The notes beneath the pieces were generated by a model. It had not been told where the DNA came from, ran no database searches, and saw nothing but the letters and a program-made list of their open reading frames with translations. A stretch of 64,000 nt of DNA from Straminergon stramineum. Its lineage: Eukaryota > Streptophyta > Bryopsida > Hypnales > Calliergonaceae. This document shows positions 13,113-24,716 of the stretch, piece after piece. The stretch covers positions 13,890,501-13,954,500 of the forward strand of contig OY987269.1 in the NCBI GenBank assembly GCA_963920665.1, in the 5' to 3' direction. The first letter of the stretch is position 1. Each line of letters starts with the position of its first letter. Position numbers and translations under genes: made by a program.

Positions 13113-13305
13113 TATTTGGAGTTGTCTAACTCTATTGCACTAGTCATCCAAATAGAGTTGTCTAACTTCATGACATAAATCCATCGTTTGGAGATATCTA
13201 TCTCCAAGCATTCCAATGCCTTTGCCATCCAATTGGAGTTGTCTAACTCAAGTGCACAAATCCGCCATCTAGAGATATCTATCTCTAAGCAATCTTGTCT
13301 TGTCT
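13113..13305. repeat. Short tandem repeat, unit about 82 bp
   Basis: Two adjoining units (about 13146-13228 and 13229-13303) share GGAGTTGTCTAACT (first copy AGAGTTGTCTAACT), then AAATCC and GAGATATCTATCTC at matching spacing. A third partial unit (TTTGGAGTTGTCTAACTC) precedes them at about 13115. No coding sense is seen. Confidence 0.7.
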
Positions 13306-13549
13306 ACTAATGCACATTTCATTAGGGATTAGTTTGTCCAACAATGCATTTATCCATCAAAGGCCATGACATGAAGGTCATAACACAATCATCATAAATT
13401 CTTTCATTTATCAATGCATTCATCGAGGGTTGTGACAAAGGTCATGGCATATTTGTAAACCTACAATAGCTAGATGAGACTCTACTTGATTCAACAATTC
13501 ACAATAGTTGTGTAACTAGCACCAACCTAATTTAGTTTTGGTAGCTTTG

Positions 13550-14600
13550 TCAATTTAGAATTTCCATCTACTTTACAATGTGCCAAAATCTTATTCAATC
13601 ACAACTTTTTGAAAATCTATTAAATTTTTTAAACCTTTTCATCTGCAAATCAATGATGGCTTTCTAATTTTTCAAATAGGTGTAAATGGAATAGGCAACA
13701 TCTTCAATCTAGTAAGGCATATACCTTAGATATCCAACCAAAACCAACATTTTTAGAATAATATCCAAGAGTTCCTTGAACCTATATATAAACTTGACAC
13801 TTTAAAATAGCAATCATCATGCACTCTTCCATGTTGGCTAGTACACACGTTCTAAAAAATCTTCTATGAATTAGAGATTACATGCAATACTATATAGAGA
13901 AATGCTTTCGTATTGAAAAAATTAGTAGCTACTAATGTGACTTTTTTGCTTTGATTTCTTGCTAATTGGTATATATGTGTTCTATCAATTGCATCAAATG
14001 TTGGGAAAATCTATTAATTCTTCAAAATTTGTGATGATGCTCTAAATTTGGTCCTCATGTGAAATGCTAATATAGTGACTTAATAATTTGTCTCAATTGG
14101 TGAGTATGTCACAAAACTATGTCAACATACTTTCTAATGGTTGAAGGTCTAATTTTGAAATGATCTGCCATGTGCTCTAGGTCATGACCATAGGCAAATC
14201 TATAATTTATATATGCAACTACATTTTTTTAATTTTCAATTGTGGCCTTACTTGATTTATACTCTCACTTCTCAAGAAAGAAGTCAAAATGTTTAGCAAA
14301 TTGTCAAATGCACCTAAGTTCATCCTATAAAAACTTCTTGAACTTCTTGTGATGCATTCTTATTAGTTCGTCTTCGCACTATCCATTCTACATAATTCCA
14401 ATATGTTGATTGCCTAAGCTTTATCCAAAAGATTTGGGAAGCATGAAGTTTCTTCCTTGAGCCAAATAACAACAAGGAAAGAAAATGAAATCCCATTACA
14501 GTCTCATTGTCAAAATTCAAAACCTCTGAAGCCTTTGATTTGTAACTCAAGGAGTTGCTCATTGCCGTAGATAGCATCATCCACAAGAGCACAACTTGAG
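13550..14600 (-). pseudogene. Decayed PIF/Harbinger (HARBI1-like) transposase
   Basis: On the minus strand a 90-codon open frame (14592-14320) contains RQSTYWNYVEWIVRRR, like the N-terminal part of plant PIF-type transposases. About 300 bp further on, the minus strand reads TFDAIDRTHIYQLARN, then FFNTKAFLYIVLHVI, QHGRVHDDCYFKVSSLY and a degraded YLGDAGYP-like block. This order matches the Harbinger DDE domain (the AIDGTH motif, then the block before GxxHD, then the DAGY region). At least two stops and frame changes break it, so it cannot be functional. The limits are approximate, and no terminal inverted repeats were located. Confidence 0.75.
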
Positions 14601-15187
14601 CAAAAAAAAAATAAGGTTCTATATTGACTTATAAAACTCTTCCAATTTCCAAATCAATTTAAAGAAAATATGCTCTTGAAGATTCAAAATGGAGAGAACC
14701 TTGATAAATTTACAATAAATACAAAATGAAAGTCCTGAAAATCATAAAAACTTCCCTTACAACTATCATTCACAAAGATAATAATGAAAAAATGAAATAC
14801 CTATGACATAAAAATGAGTGATGAAGTGGACCTTTTCCAAGCTCTTTCAAGTTCCACACCAAATTTGCTCCTAGTGATTAGAGACACAATTGTTGCTCAA
14901 AGGTAATAAAAAGTGGTGAGTCTTTTTTTGATTGTCACCAAATATCCCATTCACAAAGCTCCATCTTTGACATATAGATTTTACCCTAGCTAGATGGAAA
15001 GGATGGCAAGTGGTAGGATAGGAAATGTGTTTGGAGGTGGAGCTCACTTCTACGCGTTCGACGTTACACCCATCCCTTGAAATGGGCCTTGTAGGGTTAA
15101 TTTGGTATTCTACAGGATAATTGTATCTAGAAAAGTCCCCTTTTCTGCACTGTTAATTTTGTATTCTCCGTATCTTGGCTACAATAT
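14601..15187. other. Intergenic DNA without recognisable features
   Basis: AT-rich. I see no gene, RNA gene or terminal repeats here. Confidence 0.5.
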
Positions 15188-15530
15188 AGGCCCTCGAATT
15201 GCAAATATGAATTCCAAATTTCCAAATTTTATCATGTGTGAAAAATAAAAAATTCCTATGTTTTTCTGTGGGGTAAATTCACCCTACAGGGCGGCTAGGG
15301 TGGATTGACCCCCTCCCTTGTCCCCCAAAGTCAATCCAGGGGTGCATGTAAAAAAAAGACCCCCTATTTCGTGCTTTATTAATTTACCTTCTGTCCCTCT
15401 CCCGACTAATTTGGGGCCTCTGATTGCAAATCTGAATTCAGAATTTGCAAATTTTATCATGTGTGAAAAATAAAAAATTTCAGGGTTTTCCCTTCAGGAT
15501 GAGCGAGGGGTCAATCCTCCCCGGCCCTGC
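15188..15530 (+). repeat. Dimeric 227-bp repeat, copy 1
   Basis: A block of the form GGCCCTCGAATTGCAAATAT plus AAATTTTATCATGTGTGAAA at 15188 recurs at about 15415 as GGCCTCTGATTGCAAATCTG with the same continuation. This gives a period of about 227 bp. Each is followed by a segment about sharing or repealing GGT(A/C)AAT(T/C)C-type text and a GC-rich run. A third copy lies at 63660-63900. It is noncoding. Confidence 0.7.
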
Positions 15531-15866
15531 AGGGCCAACTTCGAGGGAGGGGTTTAACGTCCTGCGTCGCACAGGGCCCCTGACCGGCGCCGGTTGATAA
15601 CGTGAGCGGGTTGAGCACCTCGCCATTTCGGATTTCCGTCCGGGGACGATGACGTTCCCCCGCTAATAACCTTCACGGCGGTGAGGGTTTTGCAGCAAAT
15701 TTGCAGGCAACGGAGGTAACTTAACTGAGCAGACTGAACGAGAAGCAATCCTGTGACAGGATCGCATAAATACGGTCTTCTCTAATCCTTCCCTCCCAAT
15801 AAATTCGGAGATGGAGTGGTCTCATTTTCTTGCTTTTTGAAGGCGAAATTCGCCGTGGCATTGTCG
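15531..15866 (+). promoter_or_regulatory. Upstream region and 5' UTR of the RNR1-like gene
   Basis: GC content jumps from about 15.5 kb, marking the start of genic DNA. An in-frame stretch opens upstream of the chosen ATG but has only GTG before it, so 15867 is the first usable ATG. The TSS is not determinable. Confidence 0.4.
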
Positions 15867-18800
15867 ATGTTGAAGGGACTAGCGATCCGCGCAGGTTACA
15901 ACATGGCTGCCGTGTGCCTGTTCCGTCCAATTTGCAGCCCAGGGCGCAGCTCTAATCCCGTTCCGGTCTCCAAGGTGGTGTCTTCTTCTTCTAGGGTTTT
16001 GCCGTGGATCCACTTCGCCGCATTTTCGAGTCGAGGTTTTGCGACGCGCGTGAGGGTTTTGGAGAATAATGCGCCGAGACGAGTGCCTGCGAGGGGTGTG
16101 CGGTTCAGGTGAGGATAGAATTGGTACCGAGGGTCGAATTAGTAATTGTTCAGCTCGACGAATTCCTGGTGATTCGCTCGATCCGTTTCTTTTGAAAAGG
16201 ATTGGAGCTGCAAGTATTGGCTGTGTGTCTGCGCTGCATATTGTACTCCTGCTGAATTAACACTGTGATGTATTGGTGTATTTAAATCACTGAGAGACAC
16301 AGAAACTTTTCTTTGTCGCATTTTACAACGAGAATAAACTTCATTTTTAACAGTACGTATTCCTCTTTTTAACAATTTCTTCAGAATTTAGTTCAAGCCA
16401 TTTCAGATGGAGAAGCCTCTGGATGAGAAGTTTGGATTCTCTCTTCATTTGACGTGAATGAGGAATCCAGACGTAATTAGATGTTTACAACCAAATCGTA
16501 GGAAGTTTTGACGTCCATTAGTTGATTTGTTCGTGATTTCTGTCAATTCATGTTCTGTTATTGAGTTAATCCGTTAATTAGTTCTATGAATTATCGTTAA
16601 TTAGGTCTGTTACATGTTCCTATCAATTCGCTGCTTAACTCCCTTTGGCAGTCTTTATTTCCGTCTTTTTTATACTTCCTCGCTGGTTAAATGTATTCAT
16701 TTACTTGTATAGAAATACCGCGTCTGTGGTTCGAAAAGTGAGGCTTAGTAGGTCTGCAGCATCGACACTGAGTGATCTGTTTTTCGTACTGCGAGGAGAC
16801 AAGAGAGTTATGCGTCAATGATACCGTCATGGATGCGCAACTTGGGATTAATGTAGATTGCATTGATTTACTTTGAATACAGGATAGCGCAAGCAGTGAC
16901 TACAAATGTGACTTCTACTGATTTGAAACAATCGGAGGGAGCATTACGTAAAGGCGTTCTGTTAGAGTTCAGCAAAGAATTAGGGAAATATGTGCTTGCT
17001 GTGATTCAAAAGCCAGAAGGGAAGCGAAATTGGGTTGCTACCGATCAGGCAAGTTAGAATTGATCTTCGTGAGATTGTGATGGTTCCATCCCCTTCAAAA
17101 AAGAGGTGATCAGTATAGCCTAAGTTAAACAGCTTGGACGACTTGCCATTGTTGGCGAGAATATATACAGACAGACTTTAAGGACTTTCTTTTTAGCTTT
17201 CATCAGGTCTATTCGTATTAATGATTGCTTCTATTTTGTGTAAAGGTAAACTTCTCTTTTAGCAGTCCTTCAATTTCAATATGGACAGCGGACGAAAATT
17301 TTGTAGGCTTTGGACTTGATCATTTGTTGTAGAGCTTGTGTAACATTCCTTTCATCGCGTTGCAGTTTGGGAATGCACATTCTGTAAGGCCGCAGCAGGT
17401 CACATTCATCGTCCCCGGCGTAGAAGATTTTAAAATTGCCGATATTGCGACTTTCATCAACGAAGCTGGGACCTTAGAGGTGTTTTTCTTTATCCAGATG
17501 GTGTTGCCACGTGAAGACTTCAAATTCCTTGCTTGACGAAGTGCTACTAGTCTATTTGCAGCTCTTTATTGTTCAGTTGATTTTGGCAAACAATTCAGAA
17601 CAATTTAATGTCTGCTTTTTAGTTGCACCGACACGTGAATCACTTATATGGGAGAACATCTCCTGCTAGATGGGGACTCTACATCAGATAGGAATCCCTC
17701 TTAATTGACCAACCTGTGAACAGTCCAAGTGCGTCCTTGACAATTGCAAATTCTGGACTCCCTTGGTGCAAGTAGGGAAGAGTTGTCCAGATTTTGTTTC
17801 CTCTCGAGACCCACTCGTTTAGCAGGCACTAATGTTTGATAACGGCCACTGTCAGTCATTTCGTTGTACTGATGGTTTTATACTGGACCAGGATTCTTCT
17901 CTTCTCGAGTTTGCTTGGGAGGAGCTGATCGAGGGTAAAAAGGATGTGAATGCAATGGAGCTTGCTAAGGTGAGCTTCGTCTTATTATTGCCAGTGCTAG
18001 CTATTTCTGTTGCCAAATCCTCTATTTGATGTGTGAAATTGGAGTTAACAGTTTCCAGTTTGAGGTGTGCAGATGTGCTATGGAGATGGTCCAATTGAAT
18101 ACTATGCTGCTCATCGATTATTAATATCTCAACAAGTATACTTTCGATGTAAACAGAAAGGACCCTTAGCAACTTACGAGCCCAGGCCTTTGTCACAGGT
18201 ATACTGGTCTTGGATTGAAAAGGTTTATGAAGTTGGACACGTTGGAATTTCCGTACGTTACAGTAACGTGGAGACATTGTATTCAGATCAAGGAACTAGT
18301 TGCTTGTTCCGGATTCACATTTATGAGGTCCGCTTGTCTTGTGCCTTAGATTAAAATTTGGTGATTGCCTTGTGATCTTATTGTAACTACGCGAAGCAGG
18401 TAAACGTGCTTAAGCAGAAGCAATCAATCGACGATGCAGCTCGGCAAGAACTTTTAGGATATATCAATGAGATACGGAGTGTGTGTGATCAACCTTACCA
18501 ATCAAAACCTTCACCAAACCATTGGCAGTCTTGTGATTATTTTAGTGCACGAACTGATTCTTTGAGAGCGTATGCATTAGAAATCGCCAGAACACCTCAG
18601 CAAAGACAGTTGGCTGAAGAGGTTTGTTGACTCTCTACCCCAACTCATATACGTACAATTTGAACCTTTCTTTGAATTAAGCTTATGCCTTTTAATTTGC
18701 ATTTTTGACACTCAGAACATTGATGGTATGCATGTTTCAATTTGGAGCCGAACAATCAACATGGTATTCATAGGGTTTCTATAATTATGGTCATTGAATT

Positions 18801-21800
18801 TGGAACCTAGTTTATCAGATTTGATCTGGTTATTCCTGTTCTACTATTGGTCAAATCAATTCAACCATTTCTCTTTACTAAAACGCTTCCTGGCAACAGG
18901 TCCTAGAAGCTATGAAGGTCTCCAAAAAGTCATCTGTTGCGGTGGACTTGTTGATTAAGATGGGTGTTTTTCCCGTACATGTGAACCTAGACTTGCTGAA
19001 ATCGGGTGTGCCGACTGAATTCTCTATTGAATTTCTAGAGGCTGCCCAGCATCTTTTGACAAGCAGCCCTTTGGACACAAATCTGGTATATCACTTGCTT
19101 TTCTCTGTGTCAAACTCTTCACAGAAGTTGATATTTTAGTACTTGGCCGGTTTGGCCCTGACATTGCTGACACCCGTAGCAAAGGATTTTTGGTTAGTTA
19201 CATTTTAAATCATTCATGTGTCTCTTTAGAGTTGGTGATAAAGACTATCTTTTTTTGTTGAACTTTTTATTGTCTTTCATTTCTTTAACATAGTGTCGCG
19301 CTCTGTAGATCTCGCGCTTTCTGTTACCAGTCGTAAGTGGTCCTCATTTTTACAAGTCCCCAGTCTTGCATGTACGTTAATAAACTCACTGTTATCAGTT
19401 CTTATATGAAATATATGTTTATGTAGGAAGATCGGGTGGACCTCACACATTTGAAAGTCTATACCATTGATGCTGAAGATGCTGATGAGGTACATGGTCC
19501 TTCTTGCCGGAGGCAGTATCCGCTGGTTTTAAGATGTGGTTGCCTGGAAACTGGCTCTTATCCGTTTCAAGTCTATGGACGCATTAGAATTCGTGGCTGA
19601 TAGAGTGTTATTACTATCATCCAACATGAGGAAGGCAATAGCTGGACAATGTGAACTAGAGAGTTCATGGTGTCTCACATTTTGAATGTCATTCTATTAT
19701 GCTGCTTGAACTTAGAGCTTTATTGTGATGGGTGTAGATAGATGATGGGCTTAGCGCCGAACGTTTACCAGATGGTCGAATCAAGGTGTGGATACATGTT
19801 GCAGATCCTACTCGATGGGTGCCGCCCATGCACATTCTAGATAAGTAAGTTTCAGGCTTAGTTTTGAATTAGTAAGGAGGGTGGGAGTTTGTTTTGCTAA
19901 ATAGATGTGTACTTCATTTAACATCCCAGAAACTCTTTAAAATGCTTTTAAGGCTAGAAACTCTTCAAGGGAATCCCAGAAACTCTACAAGGGAATTGGC
20001 ATCTGTAATCTCAATCCTATTGCGCTAGCAAGCTGATTAAGAATTTATCAATTAGGCTCGACTGATGCAACGTGGAACTTTTAATAAGACATAAAGATTA
20101 AACATGGCAACAATGGACAGTCTTCTGGATTGTAGTTGCTTTTTTTCATACTTATGCATGCGACGTAATGAAGTCATTTTATTGCGTTTCATCAACCGTA
20201 GAACTTGCCAATTTGTTACTTTCCCGCCATTCTTTTCTTACCTCATGTGATCTCCTATGAAATTTGGATGGATAGTATTGCTGATGCCCTTAATCTGATG
20301 GTCTCAAGGGAGGCAAAGCGTCGATCAACATCGATTTACCTGCCTACTGGAGCTATCCCCATGTTTCCAATGGAGTTGGCTTCCACCGTCATGAGCTTGA
20401 GACAAGGTTATGAGACTTGTGCTGTGAGCGTGTCAATTATCTTCCGCCTGGATGGCAGGTGAGCCCATGACTCAAGTTCATCAGAAACTGTTCACATTTT
20501 ATTATTGTATGCGAGGATTGCAATTCCCATTGTTTGGGGCACCAATCATTTGTATCGCTATAATATGTAGTCAAAATTGGGGTTATTGACATGTGTGCTA
20601 CCATAAAAGTATTGCAGAGAGTCAGGTGATGTGCTCTACAATCCGGCCAACATACAGACTATCGTATGACAATGCAATTGAACTCTTGCAAATGAACGTT
20701 GAGGAAGAAGCAGATTTGTATCTGTTGGATGAAGTTGCAAAAGCACGCCGAGAGTGGCGAATGGCACAGGTGAATTCCCTATTGCAGCAGTGTCCTCAGT
20801 GAAGTAGCTGTCTATATGTGTGAAGTTTTATTTTTATATATTTTTTCAGGCTTGGGGAAAGTATATGATGTCCATATCTCTCCTTTTTAGTGAAAGAAAA
20901 TTCCTTGGAGCTGAATTTCTCTAATGATCTTCTGCCGCGTTGCACTTGGCGAAGTTTTTTAGGAGGATTAGAGATATGACTCTACCTAAAGTGTTACTTA
21001 GCTCACAACACGGCAGTTATTTCATACACAGGTTTAAGTTGCAGGGCTGCTTCATGAAGCTGGTTTCTCGTCATTTTATTACGTTGCTGATGAGGATATT
21101 TTTTTTCTGACCCCTTCCGTATGCTAACAGGGTGCTATTGATGCAACTGTGCCTGAAGCTAGTATAAAAGTAACAAACCCTGATAGCCCGAAGCCTTTTA
21201 TTACCATGTCAGTGACGGATCAAGCAGGGCGTTCATCTCAATTAGTGACAGAAATGATGATCGCTTGTGGAGAGGCATTGGCATCTTTTGGTGAAGAAAA
21301 AAACATTTCCTTGCCATACAGGGGTCAGGCATCCCAAGAGATTCCAGTCGATGACATTAAGACCATTCCTGAAGGTCATTGTCGGGCCATCGCACTGAGA
21401 AGGTATTTAGGGCGTGCAGACATGAGCTTCATGAAGCCTATTCAGCATGCTTCGCTTGGAGTCCAGGGATATGTGCAATTTACGTCTCCTATTCGCCGTT
21501 ATAGTGATCTCTTAGCGCACTATCAGGTCAGCTATTTCTCAACTGTAGTGCATTTTTGGATGAAATTAGTGTGACGTTTCCAGCATGCTGAAACAATTAA
21601 GCTGAAATCAGTGTACTGATTTATCGTGTTAGTGCATGTGACTATTTTATCAAGATCACTTTATATGTATTGTACTGATTTCCACTTCAAGGAAGAATTT
21701 GTCGTGAGGCTGATTTAGCAGTGACACTAATTTTTTCGCTCTCACTACTTGGATAAATTAGTTTAGCTACGAGAATGTGTATTATTTTGGCTGGTACCTG

Positions 21801-22823
21801 ACAAATATTATACTCTATCTGCAGACATTTTTATACTTGAATTCCCCAAATTTAAAAAAAAATCTTTTCACAAGCATGAGGGCCACTTTTATCTTTGTTC
21901 ATACAACTATTTGTATGATAATGCAAATGCTTTTTGGTCAACAGGTAAAGGCCGTTTTACGTGGTGAGCCTCCCCCTTTTTCAAGCGCTTATGTGGAAGC
22001 GGCAATGGCGGTGGTCAATGTTCAGAGCAAGCAAGCTCGCAAGCTGCAAGCCTCGAACTCCAGATATTGGGCAATAGAGTACCTCCGACAGCAGCCACGA
22101 GGGACACAATATCAGGCACTGGTGCTCCGTTTTGTGCGGGACGGAGAGCCTCTGGTGCTCATTGAAGAGGTTTGCCACGAATACCTGATATTGCATAGAC
22201 TAGAGTCTTGTTTGCTGAGAGGATTAGGCCTTAACCCCTAAAAGATCGAGGATTCGTGGTTTTAAAATGACCGATTTGATTGACCATATTGTGAAAACTT
22301 TAGTTCAGATGAGGCCAAATTTTACATCAGAATCAATGAAGAGCGTTAAATATGTTGGCCAAAAAGAAATTTAAAAATTGAACAAGTGAAAGTCCTTATT
22401 ATCTAGTCAAAAGTACTGAAATCAGCGCAAGGCCCAATTTTTACTTATTTTCCCGTTGATGGTATGATGAATGTTGCCGTCTGTTCTTCGTCTGTAATTG
22501 ACTCCGCAAGTGATTTGAGTAATCATATGACTCATTGTCGAGGGTTAGGCCACTAGATTCTGTTAGCTTCATGGCAGTTCATGTGCACCAGCTATCACTC
22601 AACTGTGAGCTTTTCTTTTTCATGTACTGAATTCTTTACATAACAATGGGAATAGTTATGTTTTTGTATATATGGTGGTAACAGTTTTCTTTTGGTGGAT
22701 ATGCAGTTGGGTATTCAAGCGCCAGCTAATACCATAACCACTACTGCAATCGGTAGTGAGATCACCGTGGTGGTGGAAGCAGCGTATCCTCGTAATGACT
22801 TTCTTATCTTACGTCAGGTTTGA
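15867..22823 (+). CDS. RNR1: Organellar RNB-domain exoribonuclease (ribonuclease II/R type, RNR1-like)
   Basis: Fourteen exons join in frame to 783 aa: 15867-16108, 16883-17048, 17366-17479, 17892-17969, 18073-18198, 18400-18621, 18900-19085, 19427-19489, 19738-19844, 20309-20458, 20610-20769, 21131-21526, 21945-22169, 22707-22823. The family degrades RNA 3' to 5' and in plants trims chloroplast (and mitochondrial) rRNA and mRNA ends. Residues 1-80 are Arg/Ser-rich with few acids, like a transit peptide. The RNB catalytic core begins at about 380, with the metal-binding motif TIDAEDADEIDDGLS at 391-405 and TSPIRRYSDLLAHYQ at 656-670. Length is close to Arabidopsis RNR1 (about 800 aa). Intron 2 begins with GC (AG|GCAAGT), the only phase-consistent choice. 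The starts of exons 10 and 11 were chosen by reading frame and family similarity (DKEAKRR and DGSIAES); their acceptors are weak. Confidence 0.93.
22235..22545 (+). mobile_element. Possible decayed TTAA-family element in RNR1 intron 13
   Basis: TTAA at 22231-22234 is followed by CCCCTAAAAGATCGAGG, an almost standard left end. The candidate right end, TCGAGGGTTA at about 22538-22547, pairs only partly. It lies inside intron 13. Confidence 0.4.
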
Positions 22824-22838
22824 CCTTCATTTCAGATA

Positions 22839-22993
22839 CAGTAGAACCTCTCTAAACGAATACTCTCTAACGTAATATTGATTTCCCGGTCCTGGTCTGG
22901 GCTTTCATGAATGGAATGACCCTCTCCAATGTAATAACCTCTCTTATATAGTCAACCCAGTCCCGGCCTTAATACTTTAGAGAGGTCCTACTG
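22839..22993. mobile_element. pogo/mariner-type MITE (155 bp) in the RNR1 3' region
   Basis: The left tip is CAGTAGAACCTCTCTAAA; the right tip, reverse-complemented, is CAGTAGGACCTCTCTAAAG. TA flanks both ends (22837-22838 and 22994-22995). These tips match the CAGTARAACCTCT-type ends known for plant pogo-like (Lemi-type) elements. Length and lack of coding make it non-autonomous. It starts 16 bp after the RNR1 stop, so it probably lies in the 3' UTR. Confidence 0.85.
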
Positions 22994-23985
22994 TAGAGTG
23001 CTTACTAAGGTTCGCATTTCACATTAATTCAGTGGAAACGATTTTCTGATGTATGCTGTTAGAAAGGCACCCAAATGGGAGCACGTCATTTACCAAGGCG
23101 ACCTTTATTTTTCGTTTCCTACAGCTTAGGTGGAATGAAGATTCAAAATAACTTCAAATTTTGACACTTGGTCCATTTGCTGTGAGCATTTTTCATGGTA
23201 TCTTGAAATTGAAGCATCATGTGTTATTGGACTAGAGAGAAAATTGATCCTTTAATTCCCTAGAACCGGTCACACCCACCACCCACCAGTTCTTTTGGTG
23301 GTAGAACGCTGATTTTCACCTTGTTCTTGGTTTCAATGCATGTAGCCCAATGTTGTTTGGGTAGTCTTCTTTGTAGTGCATTTTGAATTTCTCAAAAATC
23401 ATAAAATTTGGAACTTTTTAGGCACAATATATCCAGTTATAGGAGCACGAGAACAATCTAACTATTAGTTCTCATTTTTGCAATTTTTCTTCCTATCCCA
23501 ACATGAATTTATCAAAATCATGAGGTACCAAGGAATTGCACTAGTCAACTTTGTACAAGTCAACGTCTCAAGACTAGACAAAAATTTCATTTCAATGTAT
23601 TTGGATGTATTTTATCTTTTTATGTTTATCATGTGGTACACTTTTATATTGTATTCCATCTAAAAGATCAAGGCTTTTAGAAATAATTCCAACATTGCAA
23701 AGATGTGCTATCAATTGTTATTTAGAAGAAATAATTAGTGATGATTTTGAAACCATTATGGTGGAAGGACCCAAAATTGTCAATATAAGCAATTTTCTAT
23801 AGTTGGGGGCACCTTTTTCTAGAAAAAGTATTTTTGTAGTATAGTGAAAACCTTATTGCATACTTTGTTAGTACATAATATGCAATAAAGAGTTTTGTGT
23901 GGACCTGATTTCAAGGATTTTTTTGGGAAAGTAGTGTAGTTATATGCTACATTAGTGGCCATTAATGCACCTTTGCAAATGCATA

Positions 23986-24031
23986 AACCTCTCTTAGTGT
24001 ATAGTCTTGGCACTTTGCACTAAGAGAGGTT
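23986..24031. repeat. Perfect 14-bp inverted repeat (hairpin)
   Basis: AACCTCTCTTAGTG at 23986-23999 is mirrored exactly by CACTAAGAGAGGTT at 24018-24031 around an 18-base loop. The ACCTCTCT text resembles the pogo-type tips at 22839, so it may be a remnant of such an element. Confidence 0.6.
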
Positions 24032-24482
24032 CTATTTTTATTAGAAATTGAAAATTATAAATTTTCAAAGAAAAATTAGAATGTTTGGATATGGTATGTA
24101 AATTCTAAGAGAATTCTTAGTGGTAGCTCTTTAGACTATTGAAATTGTAATATAGGTGGATTTGAAATTGAAATTTGATAAAATCAACAATCAATTAATT
24201 AGTTTTTGAGTAAGGAGACATTTCAGTGATATTGAAGAGGGACACTTTAATGGAAGTCTAAAGACACTTCAAGGAAATTCTATTGTGCATGAATGGAAAC
24301 ATGGATGCTTTGGGGGGTTTCTACCTTAAGCATGATTGAAATCAAAATTACATTCTTGAATTAATAATTTATTTTTCTATCTTGATAAATAGTTTCAACA
24401 ATAAATGCCAAAAATTGTGATCATAGGAACCATCTTCAAGTGTTGAATCAAAGTTACACTTTAGCATCCATTCTTTACTAAC

Positions 24483-24716
24483 CTTATCCTAATAACAAGG
24501 TGGTGGCCAAAAAGTATTCAATGGATGATGGGGAATCCTTCTATATAAGATAGAAGTCTAGATGTTCATCTTTGGAATTTGGAGTAAAAAAAGATGTCTT
24601 GCACAATAGTTGGACCATCAATGAGAATTTTGGGGATCTTTTAAACAAATCAAATGATTCATATGGTACCTAAAAGTATGATTTCTTCTATGACCAATTT
24701 GGCCTTTCAAGGACAT
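24483..24716 (+). repeat. Diverged copy of the small TTAA-type miniature element
   Basis: The order of blocks matches the copies at 2114 and 55406: GGATGATGGGGAATC, GATGTTCATCTTTGGAATTT, CAATGAGAATTTT, then ATGACCAATTTGGCCTTTCA. The flanking TTAA has not survived. The limits are approximate. Confidence 0.5.

Noticed and set aside
14320..14592. The 90-codon minus-strand frame as an intact gene
   Set aside because: It carries only the N-terminal part of a Harbinger transposase; the DDE part downstream is broken by stops.
15816..15866. Earlier start for RNR1
   Set aside because: The frame is open but begins with GTG; the first ATG is 15867 and already gives a transit-peptide-like N-terminus.
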